64,000 bases of DNA from Hyphomicrobiales bacterium (lineage in GTDB: Bacteria; Pseudomonadota; Alphaproteobacteria; Rhizobiales; Rhizobiaceae). The stretch lies in contig UCGV01000026.1 in assembly GCA_900471925.1 (NCBI GenBank), forward strand, positions 186,001 to 250,000, written 5' to 3'. Under the pieces are notes generated by a model. It did no database searches and had not been told where the DNA came from. It was given only the letters and a program-made list of their open reading frames with translations. The translations under genes and the position numbers were made by a program. Positions 36,029 to 44,160 of the stretch are shown here, piece after piece (the first letter of the stretch is position 1; each line of letters begins with the position of its first letter).

Positions 36029-36775
36029 ATGACCAACTGCAATGGAAAAACAGCACTGGTCACGGGTGCGTCGCGCGGCATAGGCCGCGCGGCAGCGCTC
36101 GCCCTCGCCAAGGCCGGCGCCCAGGTGCTCGTTCACTACTCGAGCGGCAAACAGGAGGCCGAAGTCGTCGTCGAGGATATCCGCCTTGCCGGCGGCCGCG
36201 CCGAAGCCGTCGGCGCCGATCTCTCGCTGCCTGAAGGGCCGCATAAGCTCGCCGCCCGCGTGCGCGAAATCGTCGGCGACCGGCTGGATATCCTGGTCGC
36301 CAATGCCGGCGTCTCGAAGTCGGCTCCGATCGAGGAAACGACGGTGGAGGATTTCGACCGGCTCTTCGCCGTCAATGTCCGCGCGCCCTTCTTCCTCGTA
36401 CAGCAGTTGTTGCCGATCCTGCATGAGGGCAGCAGCATCGTGCTCGTCTCCTCGCTCGCCGCCCGCGCCTCGGTCGGCACGATCTATGCCTACGCATCGA
36501 CCAAGGGCGCGATCGAAACGCTGACCAAGCACTTCGCCGCAGCCCTCGGTCCGCGCGGCATCCGCGTCAATGCGGTCGCCCCCGGCGTGGTGCAGACGGA
36601 TATGTCGAACTTCACCAAGTCGGATGCCGGTCGCGATTTCGCTCTCGGCATGCAGTCCCTCAAACGCCTCGCCGTGCCGGAGGATATCGGCGACGTCATC
36701 GCCTTCCTCGCCTCCGATCAGGCCCGCTGGATCACCGGCGACATCGTCCATGTCGACGGCGGATCGAAACTCTAG
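36029..36775 (+). CDS. Short-chain dehydrogenase/reductase (SDR), second of operon
   Basis: The ATG at 36029 (MTNCNGKTALVTG) has GAGGA upstream. The 248-residue protein keeps the full SDR set: TGASRGIGRA, LVANAGVS, VSSLAARAS and YASTK. It is only moderately similar to the SDR just upstream, so the pair is more likely an old duplication with separate substrates than a recent copy. NADP use is suggested by the Arg after the glycine motif. Confidence 0.87.
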   Translation: MTNCNGKTALVTGASRGIGRAAALALAKAGAQVLVHYSSGKQEAEVVVEDIRLAGGRAEAVGADLSLPEGPHKLAARVREIVGDRLDILVANAGVSKSAPIEETTVEDFDRLFAVNVRAPFFLVQQLLPILHEGSSIVLVSSLAARASVGTIYAYASTKGAIETLTKHFAAALGPRGIRVNAVAPGVVQTDMSNFTKSDAGRDFALGMQSLKRLAVPEDIGDVIAFLASDQARWITGDIVHVDGGSKL

Positions 36776-36796
36776 GATTCAAAAAGGAAAAAACCC

Positions 36797-37429
36797 ATGA
36801 AACTCTATCACGCCAGCGGCTCGCCCAATTCCCGGCGCGTGCGTATGCTGATCGCTGAGAAAGGCGTCGACGTAGAACTTGTCCCCGTCGATCTCGGCAC
36901 CAGGGAACAGCTCTCCGACGCCTACCGGGAGATCAATCCGCGCGCCGTCGTTCCCGCTCTCCTGCTTGACGACGGCACGGTCATCGCCGAAGCGCCCGTC
37001 ATCATGCGCTATCTCGACGATACCTTCCCCGATGTGCCGCTCTTCGGCACGACACCGAAGGAAAAAGCCGTCACCGCCATGTGGGAGCGTCGTGCCGAGC
37101 TCGAAGGCTTCGCCGCCATCATGGAGGGCGTGCGCAACGCGGCGGCCGGCCTCAAGGGCCGCGCCATTTCAGGCCCGCACGGCTACGAACAGATCCCCGA
37201 TCTCGTGGAGCGCAGCAAACAGCGGGTCGCGAATTTCTACGGCGATCTCGAAGCAAGGCTGAAGGCAGTGGAGTTTGTCGCCGGAGACCGCTTCTCGGCG
37301 GCCGATATCACCGCGCTCGTGGCGATCGACTTCGCGACACGGGCGTTCAACATGCCGGTGCCGGAAGGTGCCGCCGCCACCACGCGATGGTACACGGCGG
37401 TCTCCGCTCGCCCCAGCGTCAGCGCCTGA
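36797..37429 (+). CDS. Glutathione S-transferase
   Basis: The 210-residue protein begins MKLYHASGSPNSRRVRMLIA with the GST thioredoxin-like domain; the SPNSRR segment holds the usual Ser/Asn glutathione contact and VIAEAPVIMRYLDD supplies the EAxxI glutathione-binding turn. A helical C-terminal domain with ADITALVAIDFA follows. It is third in the SDR-SDR-GST operon, suggesting detoxification of reactive carbonyl or electrophilic compounds together with the reductases. Confidence 0.87.
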   Translation: MKLYHASGSPNSRRVRMLIAEKGVDVELVPVDLGTREQLSDAYREINPRAVVPALLLDDGTVIAEAPVIMRYLDDTFPDVPLFGTTPKEKAVTAMWERRAELEGFAAIMEGVRNAAAGLKGRAISGPHGYEQIPDLVERSKQRVANFYGDLEARLKAVEFVAGDRFSAADITALVAIDFATRAFNMPVPEGAAATTRWYTAVSARPSVSA

Positions 37430-37471
37430 CACAAGACTCCGGGCGGAGAGACACTATCTCCGTCCGGCTCC

Positions 37472-38002
37472 TCACAGCCGGCTTGGCGTCAAGCCGGCAA
37501 GAAAGCTCTCGAAATCATCCGCCACATGGCCGACATGATCCCATCCGTAACCTCGATCGCCGAAGGTCTTCGCCTTGATGGTGATATGGAGAATGCGGCC
37601 ATGGCTCTCCGTGTTGAGATCCAGCAGGCAATGACCGTAGCCGGAATCGAAAGTGAGCGGATAAAGCCCCGCCGGCAGCCGCGGCCCGGAATTATTGTAG
37701 AGCGGGTCCATATAGCGCTGCCGCGCCTCGCGCATCGTGCGCGGATCGGCGATCACGCCGACATCCACCCTCTTTCTCTTGCCGTTTGGAAACAACGCCT
37801 TCGTCTGGAAGGTGAAGATGCTCTTGCTGTTGAACTGCCGTCCGCCATAGCGCTGCCAATAGCGTTTGAGCGCATCCGGCAGAACCACTCCCTCGGAATG
37901 TTCGAACTCTTCGACCTCTCCCGCCGCGATCGGCTCCTCCGGCCGGCCCCATTCGTCCGGCTCTTCCAGAAACCGGTAGATTGCTGCATTGGCGACATCC
38001 AT
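37472..38002 (-). CDS. SMI1/KNR4 (SUKH) family protein
   Basis: The 176-residue protein has the SUKH pattern: AGEVEEFEHSEGVVLPDALK followed by RYWQRYGG, then SIFTFQTKALF and later LDLNTESHGRILHIT. SUKH proteins are common immunity proteins for polymorphic toxins and contact-dependent inhibition systems, though some have other roles. No toxin gene is adjacent, so this is an orphan. An AGGAGG site lies 11 bases before the ATG. Immunity function is inferred from family only. Confidence 0.7.
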   Translation of the reverse strand: MDVANAAIYRFLEEPDEWGRPEEPIAAGEVEEFEHSEGVVLPDALKRYWQRYGGRQFNSKSIFTFQTKALFPNGKRKRVDVGVIADPRTMREARQRYMDPLYNNSGPRLPAGLYPLTFDSGYGHCLLDLNTESHGRILHITIKAKTFGDRGYGWDHVGHVADDFESFLAGLTPSRL

Positions 38003-38273
38003 TCCGCGTCTGTCCTCCTGACGTTGCGGAAGGGGAGATAAGGCGGCATCACGCGTTGCAAAGCCCCTGCCCCGGCAAAGGCTCGGTCATCAGCCGCATC
38101 ATGCAGGCGCCAGCGTGCGACTGTCGAAGACTGTACCGAAATGCTTCAATTTCTGTTGCGAATAGTTCTCAATTATGTTCTGCTAATGCGAGTGATTAGC
38201 AGTTGCAGTCTTCACTCGGATTCTGGGGTGGTCGTTGGGGGCGGTCGTGTCTGAGACCAAGGGGATCGACGAA

Positions 38274-38519
38274 ATGACGAGGGATGAGATCGAAGCATTG
38301 CTGAAGAAACTCAGCGACAAGCTTCCCCTCTCCCAGAAGACTGCCCGCCAGCAAGGCGAAGATGACCTTACACGTGCAATCAATGACCTTCGCGACCTGC
38401 TGAAGGATTACGAAACGATGTCGGCCGATGCCGGAGAACTCGCAAACCGGATCAATGATGCGATCAGTATGATCGAACAGCTCGATCGCAGCCAACCAGA
38501 CGCCGGCACAGTCCATTGA
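38274..38519 (+). CDS. Small hypothetical protein
   Basis: ATG at 38274 has AAGGGG nine bases upstream and gives 81 residues starting MTRDEIEALLKKLSDK; a GTG at 38247 would add nine. The protein is charged and helical, with a likely coiled-coil at DLTRAINDLRDLLKDYETM. There is no signal peptide and no recognised domain. It is an isolated gene. Confidence 0.55.
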   Translation: MTRDEIEALLKKLSDKLPLSQKTARQQGEDDLTRAINDLRDLLKDYETMSADAGELANRINDAISMIEQLDRSQPDAGTVH

Positions 38520-38579
38520 TCTTGGGCTCATATGCCGGGATACCCGCCTTCGATTAGGCGGCATAGCTCAAGCCCTCAT

Positions 38580-38978
38580 TCAGGCCGCGCAGGCCTCGCA
38601 GGTGCCGCGAATTTCGATCGTCGTCTTCGCCGGCTTGAATTTCTGGCTGCGCACCCAGCCCATCAGCCGATGATCCACCTCATGGTCGTGGAATTCCATC
38701 ACCTGGCCGCAGCTTTCGCAGATCGCGAAGGCAACGATGCCGTGGCTGTGGCAGTTCTCGCCGGGATGGGCGCAGGCGACGAAGGAATTGATACTCTCAA
38801 GACGGTGCACGACACCATATTCGAGCAGCTTTTCGAGCGCCCGGTAGACCTGCAGCGGCGCGCGAAAACCCTGGTCGCGCAGCTTGTCGAGGATCGTATA
38901 GGCGCTGAGCGGTCCCTCGGCCTTTTCGAGCACGTCGAAGACGAGCGCCTGGTTGCGGGTCATTTGCGGTGCGTTCAT
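38580..38978 (-). CDS. zur: Zinc uptake regulator Zur (Fur family)
   Basis: The 132-residue protein has a Fur-type winged helix (YTILDKLRDQGFRAPLQVYRAL), a metal site with HPGENCHSHG, and two CxxC pairs (CESC and CEAC) that hold structural zinc. It lacks Fur iron-sensor features and sits last in the znuC-znuB-zur operon, which identifies it as Zur. It represses zinc uptake genes when zinc is plentiful. Its ATG overlaps the end of znuB by 4 bases. Confidence 0.93.
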   Translation of the reverse strand: MNAPQMTRNQALVFDVLEKAEGPLSAYTILDKLRDQGFRAPLQVYRALEKLLEYGVVHRLESINSFVACAHPGENCHSHGIVAFAICESCGQVMEFHDHEVDHRLMGWVRSQKFKPAKTTIEIRGTCEACAA

Positions 38979-39790
38979 GAGCCTTGTCCTTGCAGTGCCC
39001 TGCGCCCGCGCCAGGCGGGAAGCAGGCTCAGAATGAAGAGAATGAGAGCGGCGACCACGATCGACGGGCCCGAAGGCGTGTCATAGGTCAGCGAGCCAAA
39101 GAGACCGCCGACGACGGCGACAGCGCCGATCACCGACGCGAGAATGGCCATCAGCTCCGGTGTCGAGGAGAAACGCCGCGCCGTTGCGGCGGGAATGATG
39201 AGCAGCGAGGTGATGAGCATGATGCCGACGATCTTCATGGCAATGGCGATGACGACCGCCATCAGCAGCATGAAGAACAGCCGCGCCCGCTCGGGCCGCA
39301 GCCCCTCGGCCTCAGCAAGTTCCGGATTGACGGTGGCCGCCAGAAGCGGCCGCCACAGCCAGGCGATGGCCGCCAGCACGAAGATGCCGCCGCCCCAGAT
39401 CAACGCGATGTCGGTGGTGGAAACCGCCAGAATATCGCCGAACAGGAAGGCGATGAGATCGATACGCACCCAGGTCATGAAGGCGACCATGACAAGGCCG
39501 ATCGCAAGCGTGGCATGGGAGAGGATGCCAAGCAGCGCATCGGCCGAGAGCGCCTGACGCTTCTGCAGGAAGAGCAGCAGGATCGAGACGGCAGCGGCGA
39601 CCACGAAGACGGCCAGCGTCAGATTGAGTTCGAAGAGCAGCGAGAGCGCCACGCCGAGCAGCGCCGAATGCGCGATCGTATCGCCGAAATAGGCCATGCG
39701 CCGCCAGATGATGAAGCAGCCGAGCGGCCCCGTCGTCAGTGCCAGACCCACACCGGCAAGGATGGCGCGCACGAAGAAATCGTCAAGCAT
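38975..39790 (-). CDS. znuB: Zinc ABC transporter permease ZnuB
   Basis: ATG at 39790 (MLDDFFVRAI) overlaps znuC by 8 bases; a longer frame reading through the His-coding repeat of znuC is not real. The 271-residue protein has eight or so membrane spans of the ABC-3 family, with GCFIIWRRMAYFGDTIAHSALLG at the start, as in ZnuB. It forms the inner-membrane channel for zinc delivered by ZnuA. The gene is cotranscribed with znuC and zur. Confidence 0.93.
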   Translation of the reverse strand: MLDDFFVRAILAGVGLALTTGPLGCFIIWRRMAYFGDTIAHSALLGVALSLLFELNLTLAVFVVAAAVSILLLFLQKRQALSADALLGILSHATLAIGLVMVAFMTWVRIDLIAFLFGDILAVSTTDIALIWGGGIFVLAAIAWLWRPLLAATVNPELAEAEGLRPERARLFFMLLMAVVIAIAMKIVGIMLITSLLIIPAATARRFSSTPELMAILASVIGAVAVVGGLFGSLTYDTPSGPSIVVAALILFILSLLPAWRGRRALQGQGS

Positions 39791-40784
39791 GACGGTTCTC
39801 CCCGCTCTTGGCTTCGCTCTGCGAATGGGTATGCGCGTGGGCATGAGCCTCCGCATGGGCATGGGCATGGCCGTGATGGTCATCGTCCCCTGCATGCGCA
39901 TGAGCGTGGGCCTCCGCATGACCGTGCGCATGGGCGTGCCCATGATCATGATCGTGATGATGCCCATCCTCCGGATGGCAATGATCCGTCACCGAGCCGT
40001 CCTCATGCAGCACGCGGCCATCGGGCAGATGCGTATGGTCGTGATGATGGCTGTAGACGGCCAGCGTCTGCGCCGCACGGCTGCCGAACAGGCGCACATA
40101 TTCCGGGCTCTGGCTGACGGCCTGCGGCGTGCCGCGGCAGCAGACATGGCCGTTCAGGCAGATCACCGTATCTGTTTCCGCCATGACGACATGCAGGTCG
40201 TGCGAGATCAGCAGGATGCCGCAACCGGTCCTGTTGCGGATCGATTTGATGAGGTCGTAAAGCGCGATCTCGCCGGCGAAATCCACCCCCTGCACCGGTT
40301 CGTCGAGCACCAGAAGATCGGGCTTGCGGGCAATGGCACGCGCCATCAGCGCCCGCTGGAATTCACCGCCGGAGAGGTGCTGCACCTGCGCATCCAGCAT
40401 ATGCGCCATGCCGGAGGCTTGTAGGGCGGCCATGATTTCGGCCTCGGGCAGCGGCCCGGTCAGCGTCATCAGCCGGCGCACGGAAAGCGGCAGCGTCCAG
40501 TCGATCGCGAGCTTCTGCGGCACATAGCCGACCTTCAGCCCCGCAATGCGGCTCACCCTGCCCTCATCCGGCTTCAGAACGCCGATTGCAGCCTTGGCAC
40601 TCGTCGATTTGCCGGAACCGTTCGGCCCGATCAGCGTGACGATCTCGCCGCGCGACACGGAAAAATCCACACCGCGCACCAGCCAGCGGCCGCCGCGGCG
40701 AATACCGACATTCTCAAGCGAAACCAGCGGTTCGGCCCGGATGCCGGCGGAAGGGCCATCGGGGGTATTTGCGGGAGAGAGCAT
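39783..40784 (-). CDS. znuC: Zinc ABC transporter ATPase ZnuC with long His-rich tail
   Basis: The 333-residue protein has Walker A (GPNGSGKS), signature (LSGGEFQR), Walker B (LLVLDEPVQGVD) and H-loop (LLISHDLHVV). The ABC domain ends at about residue 245. A tail of about 85 residues follows, dominated by His with Asp, Ala and Gly (HHHDHTHLPDG, then alternating HGHAHAHA-type runs). The tail could buffer zinc on the cytoplasmic side or tune ATPase activity. The coding DNA is a degenerate repeat of CATGGGCATG type on the opposite strand. First gene of znuC-znuB-zur, divergent from znuA. Confidence 0.92.
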   Translation of the reverse strand: MLSPANTPDGPSAGIRAEPLVSLENVGIRRGGRWLVRGVDFSVSRGEIVTLIGPNGSGKSTSAKAAIGVLKPDEGRVSRIAGLKVGYVPQKLAIDWTLPLSVRRLMTLTGPLPEAEIMAALQASGMAHMLDAQVQHLSGGEFQRALMARAIARKPDLLVLDEPVQGVDFAGEIALYDLIKSIRNRTGCGILLISHDLHVVMAETDTVICLNGHVCCRGTPQAVSQSPEYVRLFGSRAAQTLAVYSHHHDHTHLPDGRVLHEDGSVTDHCHPEDGHHHDHDHGHAHAHGHAEAHAHAHAGDDDHHGHAHAHAEAHAHAHTHSQSEAKSGENRHA

Positions 40785-40824
40785 CAAATTTTCCGAAAGT
40801 GCTGTTGCGTCCTGCTATTGCACA

Positions 40825-40839
40825 CGTTATAGCATAACG
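40825..40839. promoter_or_regulatory. Zur box 1 between znuC and znuA
   Basis: CGTTAT-AGC-ATAACG is a perfect 6-bp inverted repeat with a 3-base centre, close to the alphaproteobacterial Zur core GTTATA-N-TATAAC. It lies between the divergent starts at 40784 and 40881. Confidence 0.75.
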
Positions 40840-40847
40840 CAATTGAT

Positions 40848-40860
40848 GTAATAACATAAC
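40848..40860. promoter_or_regulatory. Zur box 2 upstream of znuA
   Basis: GTAAT-AAC-ATAAC matches the same core with one mismatch in the left arm and lies 20 bases before the znuA start, 23 bases centre-to-centre from box 1. Confidence 0.5.
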
Positions 40861-40880
40861 AATTACAATTCAAGCGGAGC

Positions 40881-41861
40881 ATGCAGATGAAACTGGCGAT
40901 GGGCCTTACCCTCGCAATCCCGGCTTTCCTTTTTGCCGGGTCATCCCTCCAGGCCGCCGATGCGCCTGTCGTCGTCACCTCCATCAAGCCGGTCCACTCG
41001 CTGGTCTCGGCCATCATGCAGGGCGTCGGCAAGCCGGAACTGATCGTCGATGGCGCCGCTTCTCCGCATACCTATAACCTGAAACCCTCCAATGCCCGCG
41101 CATTGCAGGATGCCAAGGTCATCTTCTGGGTTGGCCCCGGTCTCGAAGCCTTCCTGGAAAAGCCGCTGGAATCGCTCGGCTCCGATTCCATCGTCGCAAG
41201 GCTTGACGATGCGCCGGGCCTGGTGAGATTGCCCTTCCGCGAAGGCGGCGCCTTCGAGGCTCACGACGACGGCGACGAACATGCCGATGCCGGCAATGAC
41301 CCTGCCGCCGACGATCACGACCATGATGAAGACGACCACCACGGCTTCGATACCCATCTCTGGCTCGACCCCATGAATGCCAAGGCGATGGCCGCCGAGA
41401 TCACCACCACGCTGGTCGCCGCCGATCCCGCCAACGCGCTGACCTACGAGGCCAATGCCAAGGCGCTTGATGACAAGCTGGATGCGCTGGACAAGGAAAT
41501 CGCCGCCACCGTGTCATCGGTGAAGGACAAGCCCTTCATCGTCTTCCACGATGCCTATCAATATTTCGAGCACCGCTACCATATCCGCGTCGCCGGCTCG
41601 ATCACCGTCAGCCCCGAGACCATTCCGGGTGCCGAGCGTGTCTCGGAAATCCACCAGAAGGTCGCCGATCTCGGCGCCACCTGCGTCTTCGCCGAGCCGC
41701 AGTTCGAACCGCGTCTCGTCAATGTCGTCATCGAAGGCACCAAGGCGAAATCAGGCGTGCTCGACCCCGAAGCCGCCACCCTGCCCGCCGGTCCCGACCT
41801 CTATTTCACCCTCATGCGCGGCATTGCCGAGAGCATGAAGAGCTGCCTCGCCAGCGCCTGA
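40881..41861 (+). CDS. znuA: Zinc-binding periplasmic protein ZnuA
   Basis: The 326-residue protein has a signal peptide (cleavage near LQAADAP, residue 27) and the cluster-A-I zinc-binding fold. Visible zinc-site parts include KPVHSLVSAIM, GAASPHTYNLKPS, DTHLWLDPMNA and FHDAYQYFEHRY. Between them, at about residues 130-160, lies a His/Asp/Glu-rich loop (HDDGDEHADAG, DDHDHDEDDHHGF) typical of ZnuA, thought to collect or sense zinc. It delivers zinc to ZnuBC. Zur boxes lie directly upstream and a terminator follows. Confidence 0.94.
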   Translation: MQMKLAMGLTLAIPAFLFAGSSLQAADAPVVVTSIKPVHSLVSAIMQGVGKPELIVDGAASPHTYNLKPSNARALQDAKVIFWVGPGLEAFLEKPLESLGSDSIVARLDDAPGLVRLPFREGGAFEAHDDGDEHADAGNDPAADDHDHDEDDHHGFDTHLWLDPMNAKAMAAEITTTLVAADPANALTYEANAKALDDKLDALDKEIAATVSSVKDKPFIVFHDAYQYFEHRYHIRVAGSITVSPETIPGAERVSEIHQKVADLGATCVFAEPQFEPRLVNVVIEGTKAKSGVLDPEAATLPAGPDLYFTLMRGIAESMKSCLASA

Positions 41862-41993
41862 CGTTTGAGCGGGACAAATCCTCGAAGGCAACATCAGCCT
41901 GATCCGGGACCCGCCTGCGGCACATTGAAAGCAACTGGGCGCCTCGCGCGTCCTCACGGACTTGCAGCCTCCCCGCGAGCGCTGCGGCGAAAG

Positions 41994-42025
41994 AAGGCGG
42001 AGACACCCCCGTTCCGCCTTTTTTT
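41994..42025 (+). terminator. Rho-independent terminator after znuA
   Basis: AAGGCGGA (41994-42001) pairs with TCCGCCTT (42013-42020) and is followed by a run of T to 42025. It separates znuA from the GTPase gene, which therefore needs its own promoter. Confidence 0.85.
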
Positions 42026-42035
42026 GTTGGATAGC

Positions 42036-42054
42036 AATGTTACGTTATAACAAT
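42036..42054. promoter_or_regulatory. Zur box upstream of COG0523 GTPase gene
   Basis: AATGTTACGTTATAACAAT has GTTAC-GTT-ATAAC as core with matching AAT/AAT-like flanks and ends 13 bases before the start at 42068. It is the best extended match of the three sites to the rhizobial Zur motif, apart from one mismatch in the left arm. Confidence 0.7.
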
Positions 42055-42067
42055 ACAGGATGATATC

Positions 42068-43273
42068 ATGGACAAGAGACTTCCCGTCACCGTACTGTCC
42101 GGCTTTCTCGGCGCCGGCAAGACGACGCTGCTCAATCATGTCCTTTCCAATCGCGAGGGCATGCGCGTTGCCGTCATCGTCAACGACATGAGCGAAGTGA
42201 ATATCGATGCCGCCCTGGTGCGTGATGGCGGCGCCAATCTTTCCCGCACGGAAGAGCAGCTGGTGGAAATGACCAATGGCTGCATCTGCTGCACGCTGCG
42301 CGACGATCTGCTGAAAGAGGTGCGCCAGCTCGCCGAACAGGGCCGCTTCGATTACCTGCTGATCGAATCCACCGGTATTGCCGAGCCCCTGCCCGTCGCC
42401 ACCACTTTCGAGTTCCGCGACGAGAATGGCGCCAGCCTCTCCGATATCGCCCGCCTCGATACGATGGTCACCGTCGTCGATGCCGCCAACCTGCTTGCCG
42501 ACTACGCCTCAGCCGATTTCCTCGCCGATCGCGGCGAAACCGCTGGCGACGGCGATAACAGGACGATCATCGACCTGCTCGTCGAGCAGATCGAATTTGC
42601 CGATATCGTCGTGCTGAACAAGATCGGCACCGCGACCGAAGAGCAGCGCGACGCGGCCCGCAAGATCATCACCGGCCTGAACCCGGATGCCCGCATCATC
42701 GAGACGGATTTCGGCAAGGTCGCGCTGAAGGACGTCCTCGGCACCAACAGATTCGACATCGACAAGGCCGAGACGCATCCGCTCTGGTACAAGGAACTGC
42801 ACGGTTTCAAGCATCATGTGCCGGAAACCGAGGAATACGGCATCCGCTCCTTCGTCTACCGCGAAAAACGACCCTTCCATCCCGGTAAATTGCAGGCCTT
42901 TCTCGACAGGAGCTGGCCGGGCGTCGTGCGCGCCAAGGGCTTCTTCTGGCTCGCTACCCGCCCGCACTATGTCGGCGAAATCAGCCAGGCCGGCGCCATC
43001 ATCCGCACCGGCAAGATGGGCCTCTGGTGGGCCGCCGTGCCGCGCGAGCAATGGCCCCAGGAGCCGGCATTCATGCGCGCAATCGACCCCTATCTCGACC
43101 CCATCTGGGGCGACCGCCGCCAGGAAATCGTCTTCATCGGCGCCGACCCGATGGATGAGGCCTGGATCAGGCGCGAGCTCGATGCCTGCCTGGTGAAAGC
43201 CGATACCTTCACGCCGAAACGCTGGCGCAACTTGGCCGACCCCTTCGTCAGCTGGAGCCGGCAAGCAGCATGA
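42068..43273 (+). CDS. COG0523 (CobW-like) GTPase metallochaperone, Zur-regulated
   Basis: The 401-residue protein has the P-loop GFLGAGKTTLLNHV, the metal-binding CxCC motif (NGCICCTLRDDLL), the switch ESTGIAEP and the guanine-specificity motif VLNKIG, followed by a CobW C-terminal domain. With a Zur box and next to znuA it fits the ZigA/ZagA/ZNG1-like branch, which delivers zinc to client enzymes when zinc is scarce, rather than the cobalamin enzyme CobW. No cobalamin genes are near. Its stop overlaps a small downstream ORF as ATGA. Confidence 0.9.
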   Translation: MDKRLPVTVLSGFLGAGKTTLLNHVLSNREGMRVAVIVNDMSEVNIDAALVRDGGANLSRTEEQLVEMTNGCICCTLRDDLLKEVRQLAEQGRFDYLLIESTGIAEPLPVATTFEFRDENGASLSDIARLDTMVTVVDAANLLADYASADFLADRGETAGDGDNRTIIDLLVEQIEFADIVVLNKIGTATEEQRDAARKIITGLNPDARIIETDFGKVALKDVLGTNRFDIDKAETHPLWYKELHGFKHHVPETEEYGIRSFVYREKRPFHPGKLQAFLDRSWPGVVRAKGFFWLATRPHYVGEISQAGAIIRTGKMGLWWAAVPREQWPQEPAFMRAIDPYLDPIWGDRRQEIVFIGADPMDEAWIRRELDACLVKADTFTPKRWRNLADPFVSWSRQAA

Positions 43274-43446
43274 AACCGGCAACGATCAAACCCTACCGCT
43301 GCGTCTGCATCGAATGCGAACCGCTCGCGCCGATCGAGGGGCTGCATCCGCTGACCTATGGGGATGGGGAGAGTGATGCGCCCAAACGAAAGGGGCTTCT
43401 TGGGATCATTGCCGAAAGGGTAATGCCATTGCGGAAGCAGGATTAA
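43270..43446 (+). CDS. 58-residue Cys-motif protein coupled to COG0523 GTPase
   Basis: An ATG at 43270 overlaps the GTPase stop as ATGA and opens a 58-codon frame ending at TAA 43444-43446. The product has CVCIEC at residues 11-16 (C-x-C-x2-C), then PIEGLHPLTYGD and a basic C-terminus (KRKGLLGIIAERV). Four-base overlap is typical of translational coupling, and the gene would share the Zur-controlled transcript. I do not recognise a family. It may be a small metal-binding partner or client of the GTPase, or a chance frame. It is too short to be reported by usual length cut-offs. Confidence 0.5.
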   Translation: MKPATIKPYRCVCIECEPLAPIEGLHPLTYGDGESDAPKRKGLLGIIAERVMPLRKQD

Positions 43447-43530
43447 ACCCAAGTTCCACTCGGCAAGCAAAGCCCGTATTTGGGCAGCGCGGTTGGGGTA
43501 ACGCCATGCGCAAAAACTCCCGCTCACAAC

Positions 43531-43555
43531 AAAAAAAGGGCGGCCGAAGCCGCCC
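43531..43555 (-). terminator. Rho-independent terminator of RcnB-like gene
   Basis: On the minus strand GGGCGGC-TTCG-GCCGCCC (43555-43538) is followed by seven T (43537-43531). The TTCG tetraloop makes it very stable. Confidence 0.92.
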
Positions 43556-43577
43556 CGTTTCAGGTTCACATCTGATC

Positions 43578-43928
43578 TCAACGGCCAGCAGCAATGATGC
43601 TGGAGATCAGGCCAGTGGCGACGCCGACGAGCAGGTAGCTGTTGTCAGCCTTGACCCAGTGGTAGCCGCGCGGCGGCGGTGCCAGGCGGTAGCGGCGGTA
43701 GTCGCGAACTTCCGAATAGCGGCCACGCTCGGCAGCCGACATGCGGTAACCCTTGGACCAGTGCGGACGACCGGGATTTTTCTGGACGACGACGACCTTC
43801 TTCTGAACAACGACCTTCTTCTGGACAACGACCGGCGGGCGGCGATGATCGGCGGCACTCGCTTCCGATGCGACGATCGGCGAGAGCAGGAAAGAGGCGG
43901 AAAGAAGAGCTGCAAAAATCTTTTTCAT
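43578..43928 (-). CDS. RcnB-like periplasmic protein
   Basis: The 116-residue protein follows a GAGGAA site. It has a signal peptide (LLSASFLLSPIVASEASA) and then a Lys/Val-rich stretch with the repeat VVVQKK, leading into a small RcnB domain: YRRYRLAPPPRGYHWVKADNSYLLV and a final hydrophobic GVATGLISSII. RcnB in E. coli affects nickel and cobalt homeostasis in the periplasm; most rhizobial paralogues have no tested role. It is a single-gene unit with its own strong terminator and lies close to the zinc genes, though no Zur box precedes it. Confidence 0.8.
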   Translation of the reverse strand: MKKIFAALLSASFLLSPIVASEASAADHRRPPVVVQKKVVVQKKVVVVQKNPGRPHWSKGYRMSAAERGRYSEVRDYRRYRLAPPPRGYHWVKADNSYLLVGVATGLISSIIAAGR

Positions 43929-44160
43929 TGGGGCTTCCTCGTGTTGAACACACCCCGAAATTACGTCTTCGAAAATGAACGAATTCTGAAAATTAAATTA
44001 AAGATCTGTAATGGAATCGGACACTTATGCGCGATTCCTAATATCCTAATTTCAAGATAATGGGCAGTGGCGAGATCATGTTGCCTGTCATCACGACTGC
44101 GTAATCGGGCGTGATGGAATGGTGTTCTGAATGGGTGGTTTTCTTTCATTACCGTTGGGG

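Noticed and set aside
39815..39975. Short tandem repeat that could look like a CRISPR or minisatellite
   Set aside because: Repeats are 6-12 bases, degenerate and in frame, coding the ZnuC His-rich tail; there are no spacers.
38984..40117. Open frame rich in Asp, Glu, His and Arg on the plus strand opposite znuB and znuC
   Set aside because: Its odd composition mirrors the His-rich znuC tail; znuB and znuC are certain from motifs.
42068..43273. Cobalamin biosynthesis CobW
   Set aside because: No cob genes are nearby, while znuA and a Zur-box-like site are adjacent; a zinc-related COG0523 role is more likely.
43090..43581. Minus-strand open frame across the end of the GTPase gene and the following gap
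   Set aside because: Most of it is antisense to the GTPase gene, it runs through the RcnB-gene terminator and has no recognisable domain.
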